Positions 1 to 8,052 of a stretch of 64,000 nt of DNA are shown here, in pieces. The position numbers were made by a program, and so were the translations under genes. The stretch is from positions 1 through 64,000 of the forward strand of contig JAKSDQ010000317.1 in the NCBI GenBank assembly GCA_022360015.1. Direction: 5' to 3'. The stretch is from Cytophagales bacterium. GTDB lineage: Bacteria; Bacteroidota; Bacteroidia; Cytophagales; Cyclobacteriaceae. How positions within the stretch are numbered: the first letter of the stretch is position 1; the number at the start of each line of letters is the position of its first letter. A model generated the notes under the pieces. The model was not told the DNA's origin and made no database searches. It saw only the letters and a list, made by a program, of their open reading frames with translations.

Positions 1-1
1 A

Positions 2-424
2 TTAATTATTTTTCATTATCGCTCTATAGGCTTTGACCAAATCCCTGCGCGATTTTAAATACTCAGTCATTAGCTTATTGAATTCCGAGAATACACTTGG
101 ATGAATTTTTCCGGTCTTGTTCATTCTATTAGCCTGTCTGGCTACTTGATTGATATTATTACCAATTCTGCTTAGTTCGGTACCAATTACTCCCAGCTGC
201 TTTAAAAGAGCTGCAGAATTAATTCTTTGTGGTTTATGGGATGTACTTAGAAAGAACACAGGCAAGTATTCAGAAATGCTATTAAAGCCAGAATTTTCAA
301 AATCGCGAAACAGCAACTGATAGTCATCATCTTTTAATCTGAATATGATCTGGTTCCTTAACGCTTTATCTGTGGGTAACTTTTTTCTTCCTCCCTCTTT
401 ATATTTGGAATTCTTTTCTGTCAT
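2..424 (-). CDS. MobC-like plasmid/transposon mobilization protein
   Basis: A 140-residue basic protein. The middle carries the pattern typical of MobC-type relaxosome accessory proteins (ELSRIGNNINQVARQANR, about residues 84-101), preceded by a region resembling a ribbon-helix-helix DNA-binding part (IIFRLKDDDYQLL). In Bacteroidota mobilizable elements such proteins bind next to oriT and help the MobA relaxase, whose gene normally lies directly downstream; here that would be off the left edge. The frame also opens at a TTG at 430, but the ATG at 424 is the simpler start. The stop lies at bases 2-4, so the gene is complete. It marks this end of the window as mobile DNA. The family assignment is from motif memory only. 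Confidence 0.75.
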   Translation of the reverse strand: MTEKNSKYKEGGRKKLPTDKALRNQIIFRLKDDDYQLLFRDFENSGFNSISEYLPVFFLSTSHKPQRINSAALLKQLGVIGTELSRIGNNINQVARQANRMNKTGKIHPSVFSEFNKLMTEYLKSRRDLVKAYRAIMKNN

Positions 425-429
425 TTTCA

Positions 430-905
430 ATATTTCGAGTTGCGAGATACATTATCCTTTCATGCAATGAAAGGCAAGATTGTTTGGGATTTGAAAAACG
501 GCAGTTTTGCGAATACAAAAACACATCTTGCAAGGCCGGCTGCGGGAAATGATTTGACCTTAATTTCTGATATGGTACGACCAATTTTTTGTTTGTAATT
601 TCTCATGTTTAGAAACCTAACAAAGCCAATACTTTTCATTTATTGCAGTTGTAAATAACTAAAGGGCAAAAAAATATTTTTTTAAAAGTTACTTACTATT
701 CTTACTACCTACTACCCATTACCAGATTAATTTTTTATTAAACAGGTAGTAAGTAGTAAGATGATAGTAAGAATAATGTATCTAGTGGTAATGTTTCTAA
801 ATATCACAAATTCAGATAGTTAAGTATTCGGTAGTGGGGTAGTAGGGTCATTAGTAAAAAAATCATCATGTGATGCTTTTGAAGGAGGGGTTAAATACTT
901 TGAAC
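430..905. other. Intergenic region with GTA-rich inverted and direct repeats (candidate oriT or iterons)
   Basis: There is no convincing gene here. At about 688-775 an imperfect inverted repeat is built from TTACTATTCTTACTACCTAC on the left and its near complement (GGTAGTAAGTAGTAAG then ATAGTAAGAATAA) on the right, separated by an A/T-rich loop. Further GGTAGT and GTAGTAGG copies occur at about 830-845. It lies upstream of the mobC-like gene, where an oriT or a regulatory or replication repeat would be expected. That role is inferred from position and repetition, not from a recognised nic site. Confidence 0.4.
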
Positions 906-1022
906 TTAAATCCATTTCCCCGGATGATTTGTTTTGTCTTTGATCCAAAACCTTTGGAAGGCTTCCTCAAAGATTTCTTTAAATTCCTCCCTCTTAGTTG
1001 AAGTTAATAACAGGTCTTTCAT
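906..1022 (-). CDS. Small truncated ORF, resembles the N terminus of element-encoded HTH/excisionase proteins
   Basis: A 38-codon ORF opens with MKDLLLTSTKREEFKEIF and ends WIKDKTNHPGKWI. The opening resembles the N-terminal helix that precedes the HTH_17 domain in small DNA-binding (excisionase-like) proteins of Bacteroidota mobilizable elements. The expected helix-turn-helix is missing because the frame stops after 38 codons. It may be a truncated relic or chance. It sits between the repeat region and the J-domain gene and is read in the same direction as both neighbours. Confidence 0.3.
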   Translation of the reverse strand: MKDLLLTSTKREEFKEIFEEAFQRFWIKDKTNHPGKWI

Positions 1023-1382
1023 GATATTTTGCAGTTGTGTTAAAACCAAAACAGATCAAAATGTCGACCGGTAGCAATACTTATTTTAATTGGTTTTTGT
1101 GCCTGGTTGCAGGTAGTCGGGTTTATTGAGAGGGAAAATAAGAGAATATTAATATTTACCAGGTAACATAAATAAACCATTGAAAATCGTTGAGCCCAAC
1201 CATTTTTTGATTAATTCTATCCCTTCATTTTATCGTTCCTTAAAAGGATCGTATTGTCTAACTGCAGAGTTGGGTGAAGCGGAGGTTCACTGGAACTAGA
1301 TAGTGAGCGCTGGTGACGGCGAACGGCCTGGGGAGAAGGTTGGTAATCTCTCTTTTATAGCTTCCTTGCGCGGTGTGAGATT
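1023..1382. other. Intergenic region, no gene recognised
   Basis: About 360 bases between the small ORF and the end of the J-domain gene. No ORF with coding character, tRNA or clear terminator was seen. A short GC-richer stretch at about 1265-1345 stands out from the A/T-rich surroundings and may be a junction between segments of different origin. Confidence 0.4.
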
Positions 1383-2372
1383 CTAAAAATCCAAATCATC
1401 AAAGTCTTCCGGATCTAAATTTGAATATGTAGACGAAAGAGTAAATGTCCTATCCATGTATTCAGCTGTCGATATTTCAATTAACTGTTTACTGAGTAGA
1501 TTATAAATAAATATGTCTTTCAGTTTATCTATCGTATTCTCATCTAATATTCTCAAAATGCTCTTAAATAGAATACGTCTTATGGGACTGTACCAAATAA
1601 TTTTGTATTCAATAAATTCAAATACTTGGGTCTCCGTAAATTTTGTTATTTTTTTCTTATCATCGTGGTCAGTTATGTAATCATAAAATCCCTTTACTGT
1701 CTTCGACGTTTTGACGGTATTAGCATAACCCTCAAGTATTCTCTCCCTTTGATAGTTAAAAATCATAATGACAATTGCCCCAATTAAGATGGCAAAAACA
1801 ACTCCATTAAAAAGGGGTTCCGAAATGGGTGAATATTTAAAAATTACATCTGCTATCTCTTCAATTTTTGTTATTACAAGGGTTATTAAACTTCCAACAG
1901 CTACCAAACCAGGAGTAAAAATACTTTTTTGCTTGGGCTTATATAATTCAATTAATTCTTTTGTGCTCTCTTTAATTCTTTCGTCTCTAAGATTTTTAAT
2001 TTCGTTTTTCAATGATTTCATCCTATGTATAAGCAAATAATTTTTTGCTTGTAGAGATTTTATTTCTTCTTCGTTTGCGACTATTTCTTGCTTTCGCTGA
2101 ATCAGTTCGTAACGTTTTTGATACGGAACTAGGTCATTTGGTTTTTTTTTGAGTTTTAATCCTTCAATTACCTTATTTAAGTCATTTAATAATACACTAA
2201 TCTCTTTGAATTTTTCTTCAGCCTCACTTTTCTTTTTGCGGTCAATAAATTTATCAGGGTGTACAGAATTTCTATATTCATACAACAGGTCATATAACTC
2301 GGTTGGCTCAAGATCCTTTGTCACTCCAAGTAAATCTTTGACTTTGGCAATTACATTTCTCTGTAATTTCAT
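1383..2372 (-). CDS. Membrane-anchored J-domain protein of unknown function
   Basis: A 329-residue protein. The first 65 residues look like a J domain: a helix, then the signature HPD (RNSVHPDKFIDRKKKSEAEE, HPD near residue 38), then a basic helix III (EEKFKEISVLLNDL). J domains stimulate DnaK/Hsp70 ATPase. A Lys/Glu-rich coiled-coil region follows at about 75-140, then two hydrophobic segments at about 155-172 and 188-210, and a C-terminal soluble domain of about 115 residues that I do not recognise. It has no Gly/Phe or zinc-finger region, so it is not DnaJ itself. It is read in the same direction as the TrlF-like operon upstream and may be an accessory cargo gene that recruits the host Hsp70 to the membrane. 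That role is inference. Confidence 0.6.
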   Translation of the reverse strand: MKLQRNVIAKVKDLLGVTKDLEPTELYDLLYEYRNSVHPDKFIDRKKKSEAEEKFKEISVLLNDLNKVIEGLKLKKKPNDLVPYQKRYELIQRKQEIVANEEEIKSLQAKNYLLIHRMKSLKNEIKNLRDERIKESTKELIELYKPKQKSIFTPGLVAVGSLITLVITKIEEIADVIFKYSPISEPLFNGVVFAILIGAIVIMIFNYQRERILEGYANTVKTSKTVKGFYDYITDHDDKKKITKFTETQVFEFIEYKIIWYSPIRRILFKSILRILDENTIDKLKDIFIYNLLSKQLIEISTAEYMDRTFTLSSTYSNLDPEDFDDLDF

Positions 2373-2458
2373 AATACTTGTCTGATCTATTTAACGAAAA
2401 TGCAACACAGTGACCTGCATTTAAGGCTATCACGGCAGACCAATTTAATAATTAATTG

Positions 2459-2698
2459 TCAAACTCTGCCGGCGGTGTTTCTACCCCTCTTTTCTTGGTA
2501 GTGCAAGACACAGCAAGATCTCAACCCGCGTTGATCGGTAAATAGTATCCTTAGATATAATGATAAATCGTCTCTTAGAATTTTGACAATTATTGGATCT
2601 CTTAGTATTTCATCGAATGTCCTGACCTCTTTAATTATTGAACCTCTAGGCTGTTCAATCAAAGGGTAGTTTTTAATAAAAAGAATAACATCCTCCTA
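2459..2698 (-). pseudogene. C-terminally truncated DUF4209-like gene fragment
   Basis: The frame is open from 2698 (TAG just upstream) and reads LIEQPRGSIIKEVRTFDEIL then LRILFTDQRGL. That resembles the segment before the conserved TDQRGxNLRN-HG region of DUF4209-type proteins, which are common in defence islands. The similarity stops abruptly after TDQRGL, and the frame runs on as an unrelated Cys/Arg-rich tail. Possible starts are a TTG at 2662 or none. I read it as the leftover of a larger gene cut at both ends, placed between the TrlF-like operon and the J-domain gene. The DUF4209 assignment is from memory of the motif and is tentative. Confidence 0.4.
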
Positions 2699-2722
2699 CA
2701 TAATAATGTGTGGTACAGTTTT

Positions 2723-3016
2723 TTACTTTTCATTGAGCAAATCATAATCTTCCAATTCCTTAAATACACTCGATAATTCAGCATTTAATTGAGTGATGTA
2801 TTCTTTGCTTATATGATGGTATAAGTCTTCATTAGAATCATCAAGCTCAAAATTAAATATGCCATTTTTCAATTCTTCCAATAGTTTATTGAATACAATT
2901 TTAACATCATTGGGTTTGTCCTCTGTTAAGGTAATATCTAATTTATTTCCCTTTATTATTAGAGACAATACTGTATTTTCTTCTTCTCTTACTATTTTAG
3001 CCTTATGTGTTTCCAT
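2723..3016 (-). CDS. Small partner protein overlapping the TrlF-like ATPase gene
   Basis: A 97-residue acidic protein starting METHKAKIVREEE. The frame extends upstream to an ATG at 3052, but the ATG at 3016 is preferred: it overlaps the last 14 bases of the ATPase gene and follows a purine-rich AGAAAGGGG at good spacing, so translation is probably coupled. The sequence predicts a beta-rich N-terminal half (VLSLIIKGNKLDITL) and a helical C-terminal half (ITQLNAELSSVFKELEDYDL). No named domain was recognised. The overlap argues that it works with the ATPase, perhaps as a subunit, regulator or immunity factor. Confidence 0.65.
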   Translation of the reverse strand: METHKAKIVREEENTVLSLIIKGNKLDITLTEDKPNDVKIVFNKLLEELKNGIFNFELDDSNEDLYHHISKEYITQLNAELSSVFKELEDYDLLNEK

Positions 3017-5144
3017 AAATTTTGCCCCTTTCTCCAAAGGCTTCTTTTCCACCTTCTAAGGTTTTCATACTAATTTCTTTCCAATCCAAGTCAGGATTGC
3101 CCTTTGTCATACATACCAAATTGTTTGAGAATGGGTTACCTGTATAGGTAAAATACCCATTTACGCCATGTTCACGATATATTGAATTGTAAGGTAATGT
3201 TCTTACTGCAATATTTGCGTCATGTGTTGCTATGATAATCTTACGCCCAAGTTGTGCCCTTTCTTTAAGTAAAGGAACAATTACATCGCTTATGTAGTCG
3301 TTTCCTAAACTTTTCTCGGGTTCATCAATTATATATATCTCCTTATCCATTAGAAGTTCATTATGTAAAAGAACCATAGAAGATTCTCCATTTGATGGGG
3401 TATAAACTTGATCATTCAATGAGAAATGTCTGCTAAATAAAAGAAGATCACTTATGCAGTTAATTGTTTCCGAGCTCTCAATTTCATTTAGTTTGGCTAT
3501 TTTTTCAAACAACGTATTGGAGTATATGTACTTGGATATAGTTTCCAGCTGTACAGCAACCTTCTTCTGTGGCGTTTTAGTCACTTTTCTGATTGGATTA
3601 AAACTACTATCCGTAAACTTCCCGTTTTGAATGACTAAATTTGTTTGGCAGAAAAGTTTTCCTTTCTCTCCTAAATCACCAACATATTCTAAATTTGGTT
3701 TAATTGTTTTTGAAATGTTGCTAATAATTTTATTGATGTTTCTTTCAATATCAATTCGATTACTTGCATATTCATGAAACCCTGTTCTTATTGGTTTTTC
3801 TGGCTGCCCAGTTTTTTTAGAAATCTCAGCTACAAAAACTCTGATTAGACCATTGAAAAGTAAAATACTTTTAAAATTCATAAGTCTCGATTCCGACTCA
3901 GATTTTATCTTCAACAAGATTTTGTCAATTAAAGAGCTTAGCTTCTGAAATAATTCTTCACCAATTGTTTCCCTTAAGAGGTCATCTGTGCGGATATAGA
4001 TTTGAAATTTTTTTATCTCTTCTAGCGTTGTTATGATTTCTTGAAACTCTCTTTGAGACGAAGATTCATCAAGAGGTGTAAAGTTCTTAATTTTTAAATT
4101 TTTAGAAATTCTATTCGTTTCCTCTGTTGAAAAATATCTTCGATATGCCGACAAGCTCGTTACACTTTTTTCAGTTGCATTTCTGATTAATTCTAATTCT
4201 TCATTACACTCTTCGATTCCATATTTATCAACGCTAGTGTTATAAGTATTGCCTCTTAAGTCATAAATATCTTCCAATTTCATTGAACTAGACTCATAGA
4301 CCTTTGTTTTGAAACCGGAATCATTATAATATTTGGAAAGTGATTTTAATATTTCTGTCTTTCCCGTTCCTTTTGAACCAAATATGATATTTATATCGTT
4401 GTAAATATCTAAATCTATTAATTCAGCTACTCCAAATGGATTTAATTGTATGATCTCCTTTGATTTTTTATCCAATATTGTGTTGATAGTGGAGACATCC
4501 TTTTCTAATAACAAACAAAATTGATCATAACTTTCTACCGGTAATCTAAGTTCTGGTAATTTTTTAGCAATATTGCGGTAATCACCCCAATCATGCACAT
4601 CTGAACCATAAATTGAATTATGTCCATGACTAATATATATGCCAGCCGAAATTGAATTTGTTGCTTCTTTTAATACCCTTTTCTTATTAGAGACTAATTC
4701 TAGCAATGAATCCACTTCCTTATCTTGAAGATTTGGCTTTTTTGAGTGGTAATGGGCAATGTAAATTGAATCTAAATCATCAAAGGATTTGACGGTATCA
4801 GCGAGGCTAATTGCGAAAGTGTCTTCTGTTTCGTCTTTTAGCAATGCTCTTATTTTTTCACTGAAGACCTTCGAATGTTTTGGGTTAACAATTACAATTA
4901 AGTGCGCTCTTCTGCCATCTTCGATAATATCGAGCTCTATTCCTGGCCAAATTTGGCAAATACCATCTAAACTATTTTTAAATTGAACATATTGTTCATG
5001 ATCAAAATGATTATGGTTAGTAATCGCTAAAATCTTTACATCGGTTGTCTTGATAATTTCAGCAAATCTTTCTTTATCAATATTTCTAAGTTCAGAATCT
5101 CCCGATTTAGTCTTTTTTGTATGAACATGAACATCTATTTTCAT
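3003..5144 (-). CDS. PHP-domain plus SMC/ABC-like ATPase, TrlF-like family (probable defence effector)
   Basis: A 713-residue fusion. Residues 1-190 form a PHP-type metal-dependent phosphoesterase domain: DVHVHT (4-9), ITNHNHFDH (41-49), PGIEL (67-71), a histidine-containing AHYHSK (130-135), and GSDVHDW (180-186), which supply the His/Asp metal ligands. An ABC/SMC-like ATPase follows with Walker A FGSKGTGKT (255-263), a long helical insertion, a signature-like SNGESSM motif, Walker B IYIIDEPEKS (603-612) and an H-loop ATHD (about 639-642). This layout matches proteins annotated as TrlF family AAA-like ATPases, found scattered in defence-rich accessory regions. A nucleotide-gated nuclease or phosphatase attacking DNA or nucleotides is plausible but inferred. 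It heads a run with a 97-residue partner gene overlapping its stop. The ATG at 5144 is the start. Confidence 0.75.
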   Translation of the reverse strand: MKIDVHVHTKKTKSGDSELRNIDKERFAEIIKTTDVKILAITNHNHFDHEQYVQFKNSLDGICQIWPGIELDIIEDGRRAHLIVIVNPKHSKVFSEKIRALLKDETEDTFAISLADTVKSFDDLDSIYIAHYHSKKPNLQDKEVDSLLELVSNKKRVLKEATNSISAGIYISHGHNSIYGSDVHDWGDYRNIAKKLPELRLPVESYDQFCLLLEKDVSTINTILDKKSKEIIQLNPFGVAELIDLDIYNDINIIFGSKGTGKTEILKSLSKYYNDSGFKTKVYESSSMKLEDIYDLRGNTYNTSVDKYGIEECNEELELIRNATEKSVTSLSAYRRYFSTEETNRISKNLKIKNFTPLDESSSQREFQEIITTLEEIKKFQIYIRTDDLLRETIGEELFQKLSSLIDKILLKIKSESESRLMNFKSILLFNGLIRVFVAEISKKTGQPEKPIRTGFHEYASNRIDIERNINKIISNISKTIKPNLEYVGDLGEKGKLFCQTNLVIQNGKFTDSSFNPIRKVTKTPQKKVAVQLETISKYIYSNTLFEKIAKLNEIESSETINCISDLLLFSRHFSLNDQVYTPSNGESSMVLLHNELLMDKEIYIIDEPEKSLGNDYISDVIVPLLKERAQLGRKIIIATHDANIAVRTLPYNSIYREHGVNGYFTYTGNPFSNNLVCMTKGNPDLDWKEISMKTLEGGKEAFGERGKIYGNT

Positions 5145-5284
5145 TTATTACAGTGTGAAAAAATATTGTTAATCTAACCTCACTGAGTTCAGTTCCCCAA
5201 AGATATTTCCAGATTCGGCAAAATAACTTTTCAAATACTAACAAACAACCGTAGAAATACTTGTTTTTGATACTGATTGCAAAA

Positions 5285-5308
5285 GTCCGCTTTGGCTAGA
5301 AAGCGGAC
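5285..5308. repeat. Perfect 9-bp inverted repeat with 6-nt loop
   Basis: GTCCGCTTT and AAAGCGGAC flank GGCTAG. It sits upstream of the TrlF-like gene and overlaps the end of a gene remnant. There is no T-run, so it is not an obvious terminator; it could be a regulatory or element-end structure. Confidence 0.5.
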
Positions 5309-5481
5309 ATGCGAAGACTATCATAGTTGACTTCATGTTTTTTATTCCCAAATTCCATATAACTATCCAACAATTCATGGTATCGATCCACCTGGCTAAT
5401 AGCTCTATCCTTCTTTCGATATTTTATGAAAAAAATCCCATTATTATTTCTATCAGGAAGGACACTCTGGCATTTGACTGG
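5296..5481 (-). pseudogene. Unrecognised coding remnant next to tRNA-Asp
   Basis: A 61-codon open stretch without a credible start reads like real protein near its end (FFIKYRKKDRAISQVDRYHE, then a hydrophilic tail ending SLRMSAF). An in-frame TAA precedes it. It lies between the TrlF-like operon and the 3' end of tRNA-Asp, where an integrase gene of a tRNA-targeting element would sit, but I see no recombinase motif in it. It is described only as a possible C-terminal gene fragment. Confidence 0.25.
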
Positions 5482-5640
5482 TTAAGGCAAAATAGTGTTT
5501 AATAGCATCGCATAAAAGCACCACTAATTGATATGTTTTAACATTGTTAAGCCGAGAGTAAAAGCAGTTGATTAATGAATATTGAAATTGATTTCAATCA
5601 ACTTATTACACATGAAAATGTCTGCTTTTGTGTAAACCAA

Positions 5641-5676
5641 AAAACAAAAAAGGAGTTGCAAATCTTGCAACTCCTT
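5641..5676 (-). terminator. Rho-independent terminator of tRNA-Asp
   Basis: On the minus strand AGGAGTTGCAA, a short loop and TTGCAACTCCT form an almost uninterrupted stem, followed by a T-rich run (A-run at 5641-5650 on the plus strand). It lies 11 bases past the tRNA 3' end. Confidence 0.85.
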
Positions 5677-5686
5677 CATTTCCAGG

Positions 5687-5760
5687 CGGTCCGGACGGGA
5701 CTCGAACCCGCGACCTCCTGCGTGACAGGCAGGCATTCTAACCAACTGAACTACCGGACC
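5687..5760 (-). tRNA. tRNA-Asp (GTC)
   Basis: A 74-nt cloverleaf on the minus strand. The acceptor GGTCCGG pairs with CCGGACC and is followed by discriminator G. The D-arm contains AGTTCAGTTGGTTAGAA, the anticodon loop is CTGTCAC with anticodon GTC, and the T-arm is CGGGTTCGAGTCCCG. CCA is not encoded. A strong terminator follows. Its 3' end points at the accessory DNA on the left, so it is a natural candidate integration site for that element, although no duplicated 3' fragment was seen in the window. Confidence 0.95.
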
Positions 5761-6014
5761 CTAAAAAACGGAAACTGTAACCGCCAGATTTTTGCTACGC
5801 ATGCCCCACAGTTTCAGCTTAGGAGGTGCAAATGTAGTAGCATTCATATTTATTTCCAAAGCCTTTTGGCAAATATTTCCTGAAAAATATTTTACCCATT
5901 TTTTTTTCCGCTTTTTAATCAAAATTGTTTTTACTTTGATCAGCCGGTTGATCGATTAACATCGTCCCCGGGAGGATAAATCATGGATAAACTTCCATAA
6001 ATGGATTAAAATTT

Positions 6015-6022
6015 TAAATTTG
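6015..6022 (+). promoter_or_regulatory. Candidate -7 promoter element for the accA operon
   Basis: TAAATTTG matches the Bacteroidota -7 consensus TAnnTTTG and lies 20 bases before the accA start. No clear -33 TTTG was found at the expected spacing, so this is only a candidate. Confidence 0.35.
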
Positions 6023-6042
6023 TAATATAAACCAAACAGGAG

Positions 6043-6987
6043 ATGCTCTTGGATTTTGAGAAACCTATAGCAGAGCTGGAAGAGAAGCTGTTAAGCATGA
6101 AGCAACTGGCCGATGAAAACAAGGTGGACGTTACAGAGGCCGTTAAATCACTTGAAGATAAAATCAATAGCCTGAAAAAAGAAACCTTTGATAACCTTAC
6201 CAGGTGGCAAAGGGTGCAATTATCCAGGCATGCAGACCGCCCCTACACCCTGGACTATATTTATGCTATTACTGACGACTTTATCGAATTGCACGGAGAC
6301 CGGCATGTGAAGGATGACAAGGCCATGGTAGGGGGATTTGCTACTATCAACAAACAGACTTTCATGTTAATAGGTCAGCAAAAAGGAAGAAATACAAAGC
6401 AAAGGCAAATACGAAATTTTGGGATGGCCAATCCCGAAGGCTATAGAAAAGCTTTGCGCCTGATGAAACTGGCAGAAAAATTTGATAAGCCCATTGTTAC
6501 TTTTATCGATACACCTGGGGCTTATCCGGGTTTGGAGGCAGAGCAGCGGGGGCAGGCTGAGGCCATCGCCAGGAATCTCCGGGAAATGTTTATGTTAAAA
6601 GTTCCTGTCATATGCGTGATTATAGGCGAAGGGGCTTCTGGCGGGGCATTGGGTATCGCTATTGGCGACCGGGTACTGATGCTCGAAAATACGTGGTATT
6701 CAGTGATTTCCCCGGAGAACTGTTCAACGATATTATGGCGAAACTGGGACCACAAAGAAGCAGCCGCTGAAGCACTTAAGCTTACTGCCAGGGATATGCT
6801 TGACTTCAAATTAATAGACGGTATCGTCAAGGAGCCTCTTGGGGGTGCCCATATGGATCCCCAGGCCATGTACCGAATTATGAAAAAGGAAATACTAAAA
6901 CAGTATAAAGAACTCAGTAAAATCTCTGCAGAGGAACGGATCGCCAAGCGGATTGAAAAGTTTTCTGCCATGGGTGAGGTGAAATAA
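6043..6987 (+). CDS. accA: Acetyl-CoA carboxylase carboxyltransferase subunit alpha
   Basis: 314 residues, close to the usual AccA length. It opens [15 protein letters not shown] with a helical N-terminal segment, as is standard for AccA, then has the biotin-carboxyl/acyl-CoA binding crotonase fold. Visible family motifs are [55 protein letters not shown] and [15 protein letters not shown]. With AccD it transfers the carboxyl group from carboxybiotin to acetyl-CoA, making malonyl-CoA for fatty acid synthesis in the cytoplasm. AGGAG lies only one base before the ATG, so a TTG six bases later (spacing 6-7) is an alternative start. It is the first gene of a same-strand run to 11.4 kb. Confidence 0.97.
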   Translation: MLLDFEKPIAELEEKLLSMKQLADENKVDVTEAVKSLEDKINSLKKETFDNLTRWQRVQLSRHADRPYTLDYIYAITDDFIELHGDRHVKDDKAMVGGFATINKQTFMLIGQQKGRNTKQRQIRNFGMANPEGYRKALRLMKLAEKFDKPIVTFIDTPGAYPGLEAEQRGQAEAIARNLREMFMLKVPVICVIIGEGASGGALGIAIGDRVLMLENTWYSVISPENCSTILWRNWDHKEAAAEALKLTARDMLDFKLIDGIVKEPLGGAHMDPQAMYRIMKKEILKQYKELSKISAEERIAKRIEKFSAMGEVK

Positions 6988-7026
6988 TGGTTGTGAGGCT
7001 GTTAGAAAAACCACCTGATTGAATTG

Positions 7027-7206
7027 ATGGTAGCGATTGTCGGTATTTCCATTGCCTTTTTTCTTAACAATTGGCAGGAAGATAACAGGAACAAGTCTTA
7101 TTCCAGTTACTATTTTTTGGATAAAAAACATAAGTCCTATGTCAAATCCCTCGAAAAGGCACAAGCATTCATCAACAACTTACAAAAGGCATTATCAGAC
7201 GCATGA
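7027..7206 (+). pseudogene. Shortened DUF6090-like single-pass membrane protein
   Basis: 59 codons beginning MVAIVGISIAFFLNNWQEDN. This is the typical N-terminal membrane helix plus NNWQED motif of the DUF6090-like membrane proteins that are abundant in Bacteroidota and usually about 200 residues or more. Here the frame ends after a short Lys/Ser-rich helix, so most of the protein is missing; internal deletion is likely. The stop TGA overlaps the ATG of the next gene (ATGA), so the remnant may still be translated and coupled to it. A TTG immediately upstream (7024) is a possible alternative start. Confidence 0.5.
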
Positions 7207-8048
7207 ATTTATATGTTATCAACACCGGATTTTTCAAACTGGATGGCGGCGCCATGTTTGGCGTAGTGCCCAAAACGCTTTGGCAAAGGACTAACCCGGC
7301 CGATGAGAATAATCTTTGTACCTGGGCCATGCGCTGTCTGTTGATTGAAGATGGTGATCGAGCCATCCTGATTGATAATGGAATAGGTGATAAGCAGGAT
7401 CAGAAATTTTTTAGTCACTACTACCTGCATGGCGATGACAGCCTTGCCAAATCCCTCCGACAGGCAGGTTTTGATCACAAGGACATTACCGATATGTTTC
7501 TGACCCATCTGCATTTTGATCATTGCGGTGGAGGGGTCGTATATGACAGGGGGGCTGACAAGTATCAGGTGACTTTTGAGCACGCAAAATACTGGTCTAA
7601 CCAACAACATTGGGAATGGGCTACCCATCCTAATGCCCGTGAAAAAGCAAGTTTTCTGAAAGAGAACATACTACCGGTACAAGAGCAGGGACATTTGGAG
7701 TTCATCGAAGCGAGTCAATTGAGCCCTTTCGATAACCTGGATATTATTTATATGGATGGTCACACAGAGAAACAAATGTTGCCAAAGATCAGGTACAAGG
7801 ATAAGACCATTGTCTTTGTAGCTGATTTGATTCCCTCTGCCAGTCATGTGCCGATTCCTTATATCATGGGTTTTGATGTACGGCCATTAGAAACAGTGAA
7901 AGAGAAAACAGATTTTTTGCAGGAAGCTTATGAAAATGATTACATTTTATTTTTTGAACATGATCCCGTGGTCGAATGTTGTAACCTGAAAATGACAGAA
8001 AAAGGCATTCGGGTCAATGAGACTTTTGCATTAAAAGATATTTTATAA
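7203..8048 (+). CDS. Metallo-beta-lactamase-fold hydrolase (quorum-quenching lactonase-like)
   Basis: 281 residues. It carries the MBL zinc motif THLHFDHCGG at 101-110, with further ligands in MDGHTEKQML (about 182-191), the bridging Asp of FVADLIP (about 201-207) and the C-terminal His of FFEHDP (about 256-261). The order and spacing fit the glyoxalase II/lactonase branch rather than RNase Z or true beta-lactamases. The substrate cannot be read from the sequence; lactone or ester hydrolysis is the default guess. The start ATG overlaps the preceding stop, and only four bases separate its stop from the patatin gene, so it belongs to the accA-hutU run. Confidence 0.85.
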   Translation: MNLYVINTGFFKLDGGAMFGVVPKTLWQRTNPADENNLCTWAMRCLLIEDGDRAILIDNGIGDKQDQKFFSHYYLHGDDSLAKSLRQAGFDHKDITDMFLTHLHFDHCGGGVVYDRGADKYQVTFEHAKYWSNQQHWEWATHPNAREKASFLKENILPVQEQGHLEFIEASQLSPFDNLDIIYMDGHTEKQMLPKIRYKDKTIVFVADLIPSASHVPIPYIMGFDVRPLETVKEKTDFLQEAYENDYILFFEHDPVVECCNLKMTEKGIRVNETFALKDIL

Positions 8049-8052
8049 CAGC

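Noticed and set aside
690-850. CRISPR-like reading of the GTA-rich repeats
   Set aside because: Units are short and irregular, spacers are not of uniform size, and no cas gene is present.
5575-5883. 102-codon plus-strand ORF
   Set aside because: It runs antisense across tRNA-Asp and its terminator; the protein contains the translated tRNA and has no domain.
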